A stretch of DNA of 64,000 bases, taken from the NCBI RefSeq assembly GCF_021916785.1, contig NZ_JAKCFC010000012.1:149199-213198 (forward strand), written 5' to 3'. This document shows, in pieces, positions 33,362-41,316 of this stretch (the first letter of the stretch is position 1; each line of letters opens with the position of its first letter). The notes beneath the pieces are model-generated. The model made no database searches and was not told the DNA's origin. It saw nothing but the letters and a program-made list of their open reading frames with translations. The DNA comes from Mycolicibacterium lacusdiani. GTDB taxonomy: Bacteria; Actinomycetota; Actinomycetes; Mycobacteriales; Mycobacteriaceae. The position numbers were made by a program, and so were the translations under genes.

Positions 33362-34546
33362 ATGACGCAGCGATACGACCTGGTGATCGCCGGAGGTGGA
33401 CCCTCGGGTTCGGCCGCCGCGTGGCAGGCCGCACGAACCGGCGCCAAGGTCGTCGTCCTGGACAAGGCGCAGTTCCCGCGCGACAAGCCCTGCGGTGACG
33501 GCCTCACCGCGCGCGCCGTCAGCTATCTGCAAAAGATGGGCCTGGCCCACGAGGTGTCCGCGTTCCACCGGGTCAATCGCGTCACGGTGTTCAGCCCGAG
33601 CGCATGGGAGCTGTCGTTCCCGCGGCGGCCGGGCATGCCCGACCACGGCCACACGGTCAGCCGCACCGAACTCGACACCCTGCTGCTCAAGCACGCGGAG
33701 TCCGCAGGCGCCGAGGTGCGCCAGGGCGCGGAGGTCAGCGCGCCGGAGGTCGACTCGAATGGTCGCGTCGTCGGCGTCGTGCTGAAGGGCGGCGAGAAGG
33801 TCCTCGGCGACGCGGTGATCGCAGCCGACGGCGCCTACTCCCCCATCAAGCGGGCGCTCAAGATCGACTCGGAGTACAACGGCTACTCGGCGATCGCGAT
33901 CCGCTCGGAGATGCACGCCAACCGCCCCGACACGGACTCGCTCGACATCTACCTCAAGCTGGTGTTCGAGGGTGACCAGCTGCCCGGGTACGGCTGGGTG
34001 TTCCCGATGGGCAACGGCGTGTTCAACATCGGGCTCGGCTACGTCAACAGCTACAAGAACTGGCAGTCGATCAACGCGACGCAGTTCCTCGGCGAGTTCC
34101 TGCGCACGCTGCCGCGGGATTGGGAACTGCCGCCGATCGAGGAACTCAAGAAGAACAAGAGCGTGCGCGCGTGGCGGCTGCCGATGGGGTTCACGGCGTG
34201 GCCGCCGTGGCGCCCCGGCGTGCTGTTCACCGGCGACTCGCTGGGGGCGGGCAAGCCGGCGTCGGGCGCGGGCATTTCCAAGGCGCTCGAATCCGGTCTC
34301 GCGGCAGGCGAATGCGCGATCGCGGCGCTCACCAATGGCGGCCCGGACGACTTCACGAACTACGCCCAGCGCATGGAGGCGGCGTGGGGTCGGGAGTACC
34401 GGCGTGGCCGCTACATGCACCAGTTGATCGGCAGGCCGAAGCTCGCGGGCGCGGGCGTCAAGCTGATCGACAACTCCGCGTTCCGCGATCGCATGCTCAA
34501 GGCGTTGTACAAGAAGGCCCAGGGGCCGCAGCACACCCCGAAGTAG
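33362..34546 (+). CDS. Geranylgeranyl-reductase-family flavoprotein
   Basis: 394 residues. FAD-binding GGGPSGSAAAW near the N-terminus, the motif PRDKPCGDGL and a later GDSLGAGKPASGAGI are diagnostic of the family that saturates isoprenoid chains, including mycobacterial menaquinone reductase MenJ. Probably membrane-associated, acting on a polyprenyl or quinone tail. The ATG at 33362 follows GTGAGACGAGGCCC. It diverges from the TetR gene and converges with the ureohydrolase gene 8 bases away. It marks the left edge of the second inserted block. Confidence 0.88.
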   Translation: MTQRYDLVIAGGGPSGSAAAWQAARTGAKVVVLDKAQFPRDKPCGDGLTARAVSYLQKMGLAHEVSAFHRVNRVTVFSPSAWELSFPRRPGMPDHGHTVSRTELDTLLLKHAESAGAEVRQGAEVSAPEVDSNGRVVGVVLKGGEKVLGDAVIAADGAYSPIKRALKIDSEYNGYSAIAIRSEMHANRPDTDSLDIYLKLVFEGDQLPGYGWVFPMGNGVFNIGLGYVNSYKNWQSINATQFLGEFLRTLPRDWELPPIEELKKNKSVRAWRLPMGFTAWPPWRPGVLFTGDSLGAGKPASGAGISKALESGLAAGECAIAALTNGGPDDFTNYAQRMEAAWGREYRRGRYMHQLIGRPKLAGAGVKLIDNSAFRDRMLKALYKKAQGPQHTPK

Positions 34547-34554
34547 CCGACGCC

Positions 34555-35649
34555 CTAGTGGTGGTGGTGCGGTCGGGCCCCACCTTCTCCGCGTCGGCGC
34601 GCCGCCTCGCCTTCGGCGATCAGCCGCAGCTGCTCGTCGACCTCCCGCCCTGCGAGCAGCGGCTGACTGGGATCCCAGGTCGTCCCCTGTTCGGCGTCCT
34701 TGCGGCGCCGTGCGATGGCCGATATCACCTCCAGGACGACGCGGTTGCCGAGCAGTGCCGTGATGTCGGCGTGGTCATACGGCGGTGCGACCTCGACGAC
34801 GTCGACGCCCAGGACGGGCAGCTCGTAGCAGATCCTCCGCACCGCGTCGAGTAGCTCACGCGCCGAAAAGCCACCTGGCTCAGGGGTTCCCGTGCCCGGT
34901 GCGTGACCCGGATCGCACACGTCGATGTCGACCGACAGGAACACGCCCTCGCAGTCGTCGGTGGCGATCGCGAAGGCCTCGGTCAGGCAGGTCTCCAACC
35001 CGCGGCTCACGATCTCGGTCATCTCGTAGGACCGTAGGCCCTGGGCGGCCATCCACTGCAGCACCGGCTCGTCGGGCCAGTACCCGCGCAGCCCGAGCTG
35101 CAGGAAGCGATCACCGCGCAGTGCGCCGGACTCGATCAGCCGCCGCATCGGCAGACCGTGCCCGACCAGCGATCCCGAGTGGAGGTCGCCGGTGTCGGCA
35201 TGGGCGTCGAAGTGGATCATCGACACCTTGCCGAACCCGTGCTGACGGGCCACCCCGGTGTGATCGGGCCAGGCGATCGTGTGGTCGCCGCCGAGGACGA
35301 TCGGGATCGCACCGGCGGCGGAGACCTTGTAGACCTCCTCCTCGATCAAACCGACTGCCTGCTCGATGTTTCCGTTGTAGAGCGCCACGTCACCTGCGTC
35401 GTACACCTCCAGGTCCTTGAGCCCGTCGACCCGCAGCGCCAGGCTGGGGCGGGAACCGTCCTGCGGCAGGTAGCAGGCCTGGCGCAGCGCCGACGGCCCG
35501 AAGCGGGCGCCCGAACGGTACGTCGTGCCGCCGTCGAGCGGCGCGCCAAGGATGACGATGTCGGCATCGGCGTAACTCGACACGTCGTCGAGGTCACACC
35601 GCGGCACGCCGAGGAAGGTGATGTCCGGTCCGAATGCGCTGCGCAGCAA
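34555..35649 (-). CDS. Agmatinase/guanidino-hydrolase family ureohydrolase
   Basis: 364 residues. The dinuclear metal ligands of the arginase fold are complete: H123 (GGDHT), D148, H150 and D152 (FDAHAD), D241 and D243 (SVDIDVCDP). Members split guanidino compounds such as agmatine, guanidinobutyrate, guanidinopropionate or guanidine itself to urea and an amine. It starts at TTG (35649), with GGCGGAAG upstream. The C-terminus ends in four histidines, unusual and possibly metal-binding. It is the last gene of an operon with a TetR regulator and a solute receptor; its urea could feed the AmtR regulon. Confidence 0.9.
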   Translation of the reverse strand: MLRSAFGPDITFLGVPRCDLDDVSSYADADIVILGAPLDGGTTYRSGARFGPSALRQACYLPQDGSRPSLALRVDGLKDLEVYDAGDVALYNGNIEQAVGLIEEEVYKVSAAGAIPIVLGGDHTIAWPDHTGVARQHGFGKVSMIHFDAHADTGDLHSGSLVGHGLPMRRLIESGALRGDRFLQLGLRGYWPDEPVLQWMAAQGLRSYEMTEIVSRGLETCLTEAFAIATDDCEGVFLSVDIDVCDPGHAPGTGTPEPGGFSARELLDAVRRICYELPVLGVDVVEVAPPYDHADITALLGNRVVLEVISAIARRRKDAEQGTTWDPSQPLLAGREVDEQLRLIAEGEAARRRGEGGARPHHHH

Positions 35650-35682
35650 TTGACTTCCGCCTTCTGTGAGGTGAGCTGACGC

Positions 35683-36294
35683 TCAGGTGGTTTCGTGCAT
35701 GGCGATCAGGGCCCGGAATGCGTGCCGGATGGTGGCGCGGATCCGTCGCTTGTCCACCGGTCCCAGCGGTCGGTAGATGTTGTCGATCTCCAGCCCCGCG
35801 GTCACGGCCATCACGGTGCGGGAGTCCAGTTCCGGCTGCCGGGAGCCGAGATCGCGGAACAGCCGGCTCAGCGCCGGAACCATTGCGGCGTACCACGCTT
35901 CGAACATCGGTCGCAGCCGCTCATCCCGGCTGGCCTCGGTCACCAGTTCGTAGCGCGTGACGATCGCGCCCTGCGGTGACGTGAAGCCGTCGATGATCAT
36001 GTCGGCCACCGCGTCGGCCAACTGGTCTGCCGACATCGACGGGGACAACTGCTCGGCGGTGCGGACCACCCGCTCGATTTCGCGGTCCGACAACTGCGCA
36101 AAGGCTTGCGCGACCAGGTCGGCCTTGTCGTCGAAGTAGTAGCTCAGCGCACCGAGTGGGATTCCGGCCTGATTGGCCACCACCCGCATCGAAAGTCCGG
36201 CCAGGCCCACCTGGGCCATGACCGCTATCGCGGCGTCGATGATCTCGGTGCGGCGCTGCACGCCACGGGCGGTGTTCCCCGTCTGGGTGGCCAC
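35683..36294 (-). CDS. TetR-family regulator of the ureohydrolase operon
   Basis: 203 residues, helix-turn-helix about 14-60 (LSMRVVANQAGIPLGALSYYF). The GTG at 36294 lies 5 bases after the stop of the receptor gene and the ureohydrolase follows 33 bases downstream, so it sits inside the operon. The likely operator is the large inverted repeat before the receptor gene at 37925-37955. Confidence 0.9.
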   Translation of the reverse strand: MATQTGNTARGVQRRTEIIDAAIAVMAQVGLAGLSMRVVANQAGIPLGALSYYFDDKADLVAQAFAQLSDREIERVVRTAEQLSPSMSADQLADAVADMIIDGFTSPQGAIVTRYELVTEASRDERLRPMFEAWYAAMVPALSRLFRDLGSRQPELDSRTVMAVTAGLEIDNIYRPLGPVDKRRIRATIRHAFRALIAMHETT

Positions 36295-36299
36295 TCACC

Positions 36300-37862
36300 T
36301 CACCCCTGATACGTGACCGTGGAGAAGTCGGTGTCCCACATCCAAGCCGGCTGGCTGCTCCAGTTGGAGTAGCCCTTCCGGGCGGCGACCGTGTTGTGGA
36401 GGTCTCCCAGGTTCACCCAGCACATCGAGTCACGGTAGGCCTTGGCCGCGTCGACATACAGCGCCTGCGACCTGGCTGGGTCGGGCTCGGCGCTACCGGC
36501 GTCGAGCAGCGCGTCCGCTGCGGGCACCGCGCAGCCCTGCAGGTTGACCGGCGCGTTCGTGTATTGATAGATCCGCGACCACGTATCGGGATGCGCCGCA
36601 TCGGGATTGAAGGAGGCCAGCAGGAGGTCGGGCCGCTGGTCGGGGTTGTCGACGAGCGCGAAGAACTGGGCGAGGGGAAAGTCGCGGACGGTCGCTGTCA
36701 GCCCCGCCTGCTGCAGGATCACCTGCATCTGGTTGGCGAGGTCCTGCAGGCTGCTGTCCCCGGTGGGGAAGCCGATCTCGACGTCGCCCCCTGCGGCGCC
36801 GAGGGCCTTCAGCTTCGACGGGTCGAAGGCGTGGACGTCGGGAACGGCACCGTCGGGCAGCATCCCGGTCGGATAGAACTGCGTGGACGGGGACCCCTGA
36901 TCGCCGAATACTGCTGTGGTCAGCGCGGTCTGGTCGAGGCCCGCGGCTAGCGCCGCCCGGGCCGGGGCCGGCCCGAAGACGCGCGAGTCGGGGTTGACCA
37001 TCACCAGTGCCTTCACGAGTGCGTTCTCCTGCCGCACCTCGGTGTTGGGGTTGGTGCTCAACCCCTCGTAGTCGCCCTTGGACAGCCCGTGCAGGATCAT
37101 GTCGAGCTGACCGTTCTCGAGTTGTAGCCGCTGCACGGCGGTCGCTGGGATGACCGGCAGCGAGACGGTGGAGATCTGCGGTTTCTCGCCCCAGTAGTTC
37201 GCGTTGGCGCTGAGCGTGTAGTGACTGGCCGGGACCGCCTCGGTCAGCTCGTAGGGGCCGGTGCCCGCGGTGTGCGATGCCAGCCATGCCGCGGCGCGGT
37301 CATCCCCGGCGGCGTTCTCGGCGATGGCGGCCGGGCTGGTCATCAGCGGACCGTAGGGCGAGGCCAGGTAGTCGAGGAATGGCGCCACCGGCTTGGTGAG
37401 CGTGACGACGAAGGTCTTCGGGTCTGGTGTCGTCATGCCCGCGACGTCAGCGAGCATGTACGACGGTCCGGCGGCCATGTCGATCCGGCGCTGGAAGCTG
37501 GCCTTGGCTGCCGCCGAGTCGAACGGCGTTCCGTCGGAGAACTTCACACCGTCGCGCAACGTGAACGTGTACGTCAGACCGTCGGGTGAGACAGTCCATT
37601 TCGTGGCGAGCAGGCCCTCCACCTTGGTCGTCCCCGGGGCATAGCGCAGCAGGCCCTGGTATGCCGACGTCATGATCAGCAGGCCCTCGGGCTGATAGAA
37701 CACGTCGGGGTCCAGCGGCGGCGGGTCGGACATCATCGGGGTCCGGATCGACGACGTCAACGCCTCGGCATCGGTCGCCTGATTGCTGGAGCCCGAGCAG
37801 GCCGTGGTCGCCAACAGCAGGACGGTCGCGGCCAGGGATGCGATGCCGGACATGCGATTCAT
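36300..37862 (-). CDS. Orphan ABC substrate-binding lipoprotein, paralogue of the 9.4-11.0 kb receptor
   Basis: 520 residues, SBP_bac_5 family. Signal segment and lipobox TTAC with Cys at residue 22. It aligns along its length with the island receptor: DPD-FY near the start, GLL-T--Y-GLL-Y, DGTPF-SAA-KASF-RR and the shared ASPYGP segment. No permease or ATPase lies beside it, so it may dock on the transporter encoded at 11.6-15.5 kb. As first gene of the ureohydrolase operon it probably captures a guanidino compound. Confidence 0.88.
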   Translation of the reverse strand: MNRMSGIASLAATVLLLATTACSGSSNQATDAEALTSSIRTPMMSDPPPLDPDVFYQPEGLLIMTSAYQGLLRYAPGTTKVEGLLATKWTVSPDGLTYTFTLRDGVKFSDGTPFDSAAAKASFQRRIDMAAGPSYMLADVAGMTTPDPKTFVVTLTKPVAPFLDYLASPYGPLMTSPAAIAENAAGDDRAAAWLASHTAGTGPYELTEAVPASHYTLSANANYWGEKPQISTVSLPVIPATAVQRLQLENGQLDMILHGLSKGDYEGLSTNPNTEVRQENALVKALVMVNPDSRVFGPAPARAALAAGLDQTALTTAVFGDQGSPSTQFYPTGMLPDGAVPDVHAFDPSKLKALGAAGGDVEIGFPTGDSSLQDLANQMQVILQQAGLTATVRDFPLAQFFALVDNPDQRPDLLLASFNPDAAHPDTWSRIYQYTNAPVNLQGCAVPAADALLDAGSAEPDPARSQALYVDAAKAYRDSMCWVNLGDLHNTVAARKGYSNWSSQPAWMWDTDFSTVTYQG

Positions 37863-37924
37863 GCTCACGTCAACGAGTGTCGGCGCAGTCCATTTCGTCG
37901 GCGTGACATGGCGGTTACTAGTTT

Positions 37925-37955
37925 GTACGAACGTCCAAGTTTTGGTCGTTCGACC
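37925..37955. promoter_or_regulatory. Large inverted repeat, likely operator of the ureohydrolase operon
   Basis: GTACGAACGTCCAA and TTGGTCGTTCGACC, 14-base arms matching at 11 positions around 3 bases. It lies 62 bases before the receptor start and 89 bases before the divergent SDR start. Confidence 0.65.
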
Positions 37956-38044
37956 TAGAAACGAGTCCGGTGGCGATCTAGTGTTCTCCCGACAGGCCCG
38001 CCCAGCACGGGTTGGCACGCTGAAATCAGAAGGGACGTAACACG

Positions 38045-38842
38045 ATGCCCACAAAGGTGCCCGCCGCATTCGATCTGACCGGCCAGGTGGCGCTCGTCAC
38101 GGGATCGAGCAGCGACCTGGGGATCGGGTTCGCGTCAGCCCGACTCCTGGGCCAGTTCGGGGCGTCGGTGATGGTCACCGGGACCACCGATCGCGCGGCG
38201 CAGCGGGCTGGCGATCTGCAGGCCGAGGGCATTGCCGCGCACTCGTTCGTCGCGGACCTGATGGATCCCGACGCAGCTCGTGAGCTGGTCGCCGCGACCG
38301 AGGCCGCGTTCGGCAAGGTCGACATCGTCGTCAACAACGCGGGGCTGGCGTCGGTCAACAGCCCAGAACGCCCGAACTCCCTGATGGTGATGACCGACGA
38401 CGAGTGGGCACTGGCGCTGCGACGCAACGTCGACAGCGCGTTCTTCGTCAGCCGTGCCGCGCTGCCCGGCATGGTCGAGCGGGGGTACGGACGGATCGTC
38501 AACGTGGCGTCGACGGCAGGCATCCTCACCGCATATACCGGGGACGTCGGCTACCACACCGCCAAGGCCGCGATGTTGGGGATGACCCGGTCGGTTGCGG
38601 TCGACTACGCGGCCGACGGCGTGACCGCCAACGTGGTGGTGCCGGGCTGGATCGCCACGGCCGCCCAGCTGCCGTCCGAGGTCATCGCGGGCAACGCCAC
38701 CCCGGTCGGCAGGTCGGCGACTGCCGCCGAGGTGGCCGCGGGCGTCGCGTTCCTGGCCGTGCCGGGTGCCTCGTACGTCACGGGCACCACGTTGGCGATC
38801 GACGGCGGAAACTCGATCACGGGCGCCAAGGTGGCCGACTGA
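38045..38842 (+). CDS. Short-chain dehydrogenase/reductase
   Basis: 265 residues. Cofactor motif TGSSSDLGIG near residue 19, NNAG near 97, VNVAS and Y-x-x-x-K as YHTAK, ending in an IDGGNS segment. 3-oxoacyl-reductase-like, substrate unknown. The ATG at 38045 follows AGAAGGGACG. It diverges from the receptor gene and may share the operator between them. Confidence 0.9.
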   Translation: MPTKVPAAFDLTGQVALVTGSSSDLGIGFASARLLGQFGASVMVTGTTDRAAQRAGDLQAEGIAAHSFVADLMDPDAARELVAATEAAFGKVDIVVNNAGLASVNSPERPNSLMVMTDDEWALALRRNVDSAFFVSRAALPGMVERGYGRIVNVASTAGILTAYTGDVGYHTAKAAMLGMTRSVAVDYAADGVTANVVVPGWIATAAQLPSEVIAGNATPVGRSATAAEVAAGVAFLAVPGASYVTGTTLAIDGGNSITGAKVAD

Positions 38843-38848
38843 GCCGAG

Positions 38849-39190
38849 TCAGAGCTTCTTGACCACCGTCAGCAGGACCGCTGAGTCCTCGAGAGCGGCG
38901 AGGTTGTGCCGCTCGAGCGGGAGCAACAGGTAGTCGCCCTCGGCGCACTCCACGGCGTCGGCGTCATCGGCTGACATGGCGACGCGCACCCGTCCGCGGA
39001 GCACCAACAGCGTTGCCTGGCCAGGGCTTTCGTGGTCGTCGAGGCGATTCCCCTTGGTCAGCGCGATCACCGTCTGGCGCAACTCGTGGTCGTGTCCGCC
39101 GTAGATGGTGTGAGCCGAGCGCCCCGCGTGGGCGCTGCGCGCGATCTCGAGTTGCTCGTCAGCCAGTCCCGTCAACGACAACTTCTCCAT
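38849..39190 (-). CDS. Cupin-domain protein
   Basis: 113 residues, one small beta-barrel cupin. LDDHESPGQATLLVLRGRVRV and the second motif EGDYLLLPLERHNL are visible; the first motif has H but lacks the usual full G-x5-HxH pattern. Probably a metal- or ligand-binding cytoplasmic protein. It converges with the SDR gene 6 bases away. Function unknown. Confidence 0.82.
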   Translation of the reverse strand: MEKLSLTGLADEQLEIARSAHAGRSAHTIYGGHDHELRQTVIALTKGNRLDDHESPGQATLLVLRGRVRVAMSADDADAVECAEGDYLLLPLERHNLAALEDSAVLLTVVKKL

Positions 39191-39244
39191 GCCCGCACGC
39201 TACCCGTGCCCGGGCGGGCCAAACCGGGTAATCGGCGCCTGGTC

Positions 39245-39958
39245 CTAGCGTCGACCGCGCTTGGCCGGGCCCGGTTTGCGGGCGAGCTTCCCCGCGGCGG
39301 CGCGGGCGGCCTGCTTCGCGAGGGTCTTCTCCCGTGCCGTGCGCTTCGGCGGTGGCTCCGCCCGCCCGCGCGACGAACCCGGGGTGCGACCACGGACGAT
39401 GCCGATGAACTCCTCGACCAGCGCCGGCGGCGGCCCCTCGGGGAAGGCGAGCGCTACCGGACACCCGGGCGCCTCGACGATCGGGCGGTACGCCAGGTCC
39501 TTGCGGTGATGCAGCCGAGCCAACGACTGCGGAACGACGAGAATGCCGACGCCCGCGGCAACGAGTTCGGTTGCGTCGCCGGTGGTTTCGGGCCGATGCT
39601 CGACCGGCACACCGGGGGCGGCGGCCCAGGCGACCACGTCGTCCAGTGGGACCAGGACCGGCTCGTCGTCGAGGTCTGCGGCGGCGACGGTGTCGACGGC
39701 GGTTAGGACGTGGTCGGCAGGCACCACCACCACCGTCGTCTCCTCGTAGAGGGGAATGACGGCCAGCCCAGACGCATCGGCAGGCGGGCGAAGCAGCGCC
39801 ACGTCGAGGGATCCGGTCCGCACCGCGTCGGCGGCGTCGACCGCGTCCACGGCGCTCAGCCGGAGCGGCACGCCGGGGTGGCGCTCGGCCCAGATCCGGG
39901 CCCACTTCGCAGGCGTCACACCGGGCACGTACCCAACGGTGAGCGAGGACGGGGCCAC
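39245..39958 (-). CDS. LysR-type effector-binding domain lacking a DNA-binding domain
   Basis: 237 residues. Residues 1-185 match the periplasmic-binding-like effector domain of LysR regulators (LTVGYVPGVTPAKW, LDVALLRPP, VPLYEETTVVVVPADH, GVGILVVPQS). No helix-turn-helix precedes it: the gene starts at a GTG, with only 28 bases to the divergent DUF5997 gene. The last 45 residues are very rich in Lys, Arg and Ala (REKTLAKQAARAAAGKLARK), perhaps a nonspecific nucleic-acid-binding tail. The pairing with DUF5997 suggests they work together. Confidence 0.85.
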   Translation of the reverse strand: MAPSSLTVGYVPGVTPAKWARIWAERHPGVPLRLSAVDAVDAADAVRTGSLDVALLRPPADASGLAVIPLYEETTVVVVPADHVLTAVDTVAAADLDDEPVLVPLDDVVAWAAAPGVPVEHRPETTGDATELVAAGVGILVVPQSLARLHHRKDLAYRPIVEAPGCPVALAFPEGPPPALVEEFIGIVRGRTPGSSRGRAEPPPKRTAREKTLAKQAARAAAGKLARKPGPAKRGRR

Positions 39959-39986
39959 GGCCTCAGGCTACCGATAGGCTCTGCGC

Positions 39987-40373
39987 ATGAGCAGGCCGAA
40001 CGCGCAGTCCATGAAACCCGCCACCGCGGCGAAGAAGCTGGACGTCTACCTGCCAGCGACACCACCGGAGTTCCAGGAGAACGCGATCACCCGCTCCGAC
40101 CTGGCCGCCCTGGCGGCCGACCCGCCGCAGTGGCTCAAGGACCTCCGCAAGAACGGCCCGCACCCGAAGAACCTCGTCGCGGCGAAGCTGGGCGTCTCGA
40201 TTGCCGGTCTCGCGCGCGGCGGCGTCACCGAGGCGCTCACCACCGAGCAGATCAATGCGCTGCTCGAGGAGAAGCCCGAGTGGCTGATCGCCGAACGCAA
40301 GAGCTATCAGACCGTGCTGCGCGAGGAGCGACGCCTCAAGGCGCAGCGCGAGGACCAGGCCCGCGAGCGCTAG
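39987..40373 (+). CDS. DUF5997 family protein
   Basis: 128 residues, soluble and highly charged. The body (KKLDVYLPATPPEFQ, ITRSDLAALAADPPQWLKDL, NLVAAKLGVSIAGLARGG) contains a helix-turn-helix-like middle, and the C-terminus is Glu/Arg-rich. Its function is not known. It diverges from the LysR-like effector-domain gene by 28 bases. If that protein lacks a DNA-binding part, this one could supply it; that is speculation. Confidence 0.82.
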   Translation: MSRPNAQSMKPATAAKKLDVYLPATPPEFQENAITRSDLAALAADPPQWLKDLRKNGPHPKNLVAAKLGVSIAGLARGGVTEALTTEQINALLEEKPEWLIAERKSYQTVLREERRLKAQREDQARER

Positions 40374-40537
40374 CGGAAGAACTTGTCGCTGACGCGGTCG
40401 AAGAAGTCGTCGATGCGCTGCTCCAGCCGACTGCCGACGACCCACTTCTCCCAGGCGTAGATCGCGCCGAACATCGCGACGACGATCCCGAGTACCAGGG
40501 CGGTGATGAGGATGACCTCAACGGTGGTCGAACTCAT
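40370..40537 (-). CDS. Small 55-residue membrane protein
   Basis: Starts MSSTTVEVILITALVLGIVV and has a single membrane helix at about residues 6-27, followed by a charged cytoplasmic tail (EQRIDDFFDRVSDKFFR). The ATG at 40537 overlaps the stop of the upstream endonuclease-like gene (ATGA). Its stop overlaps the DUF5997 stop by three bases on the other strand. No function recognised. Confidence 0.72.
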   Translation of the reverse strand: MSSTTVEVILITALVLGIVVAMFGAIYAWEKWVVGSRLEQRIDDFFDRVSDKFFR

Positions 40538-41289
40538 TCCGACTCTTCAGCGCAGTATCGACACGTGTCCTTCTTGACCCCCCGATTGGTGTGATGCCGA
40601 GTGTGAGCATTGCGCTTGCTCGACGGCATTGGCCGCCCCTTGCGGACGGCCGACATCTTGGCACGCGTTTCATCGCTCGCCCGACGCCCGAAGTTGGGGT
40701 TCCCGGCTCCTCGTCGCTGCTCGGCAAGTGTCTTACGGGCCTGCTCCGACATGACATGGCCGAAGCTTGGGTGATCTTGACCGAACTTCCCGTAGTTGGG
40801 ATTGTCCGGCCCCAAGTTCTGTCCCCGCCGGAGTTGTGACCACTTCGCGCGCAGTTCAGCGTCGTGACTCCGACCGTAGAACGGATTCTCTTCAGCGAAT
40901 CTGCTTACGCCCTTGCGCCCCGTCGAGCGAAGCCGAGCAGCTTCCCGCATCTCGGCGGTCCACTCGATGCCCATGGGCCCCAAACCCCCCTGTGAGAGGT
41001 TGAGCAGCGGATGGCCCTCCCGCCTGAGCAGCTCGATCCAGAGGATCTCCGCTTGCCCGAGTTCTTGCAATCCGTCTACCTGCTCGAGTTCGTCGGCGAC
41101 GATGTCGTCGCCGTCGTGGACTCGGAGCCAGTCGTAGAACGGCGTCTTGCGCCCCGACCGAGCGACTTTGACGTGTTGCCGCAGCCGAATCGCGACGGAT
41201 TTGGTCGTGAGACCTACATAGCGGTAGACGAACTCCGACCGGAGCGTGATCCCGTAGATCACACCGCCGGTCGGAAGTTCGCCTGCCAC
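40534..41289 (-). CDS. Free-standing GIY-YIG endonuclease with NUMOD3 repeats (homing-endonuclease-like)
   Basis: 251 residues. N-terminal GIY-YIG nuclease domain: GVIYGI at 9-14, YRYVGLT at 22-28, basic R35 and H39, catalytic Glu near E81 and N97. It is followed by three NUMOD3-type DNA-binding repeats, each beginning NP-Y/F-G: about 135-156, 163-194 and 197-219. The C-terminus has a CRYC pair. This is the layout of phage and intron homing endonucleases. It lies 27 bases downstream of nrdE, a classic homing target, but nrdE is uninterrupted. Base use looks less GC-biased than its neighbours, consistent with transfer. It starts at GTG. Confidence 0.88.
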   Translation of the reverse strand: MAGELPTGGVIYGITLRSEFVYRYVGLTTKSVAIRLRQHVKVARSGRKTPFYDWLRVHDGDDIVADELEQVDGLQELGQAEILWIELLRREGHPLLNLSQGGLGPMGIEWTAEMREAARLRSTGRKGVSRFAEENPFYGRSHDAELRAKWSQLRRGQNLGPDNPNYGKFGQDHPSFGHVMSEQARKTLAEQRRGAGNPNFGRRASDETRAKMSAVRKGRPMPSSKRNAHTRHHTNRGVKKDTCRYCAEESE

Positions 41290-41316
41290 AGGGTTTCTGC
41301 TATCAGAGACCCGAGG

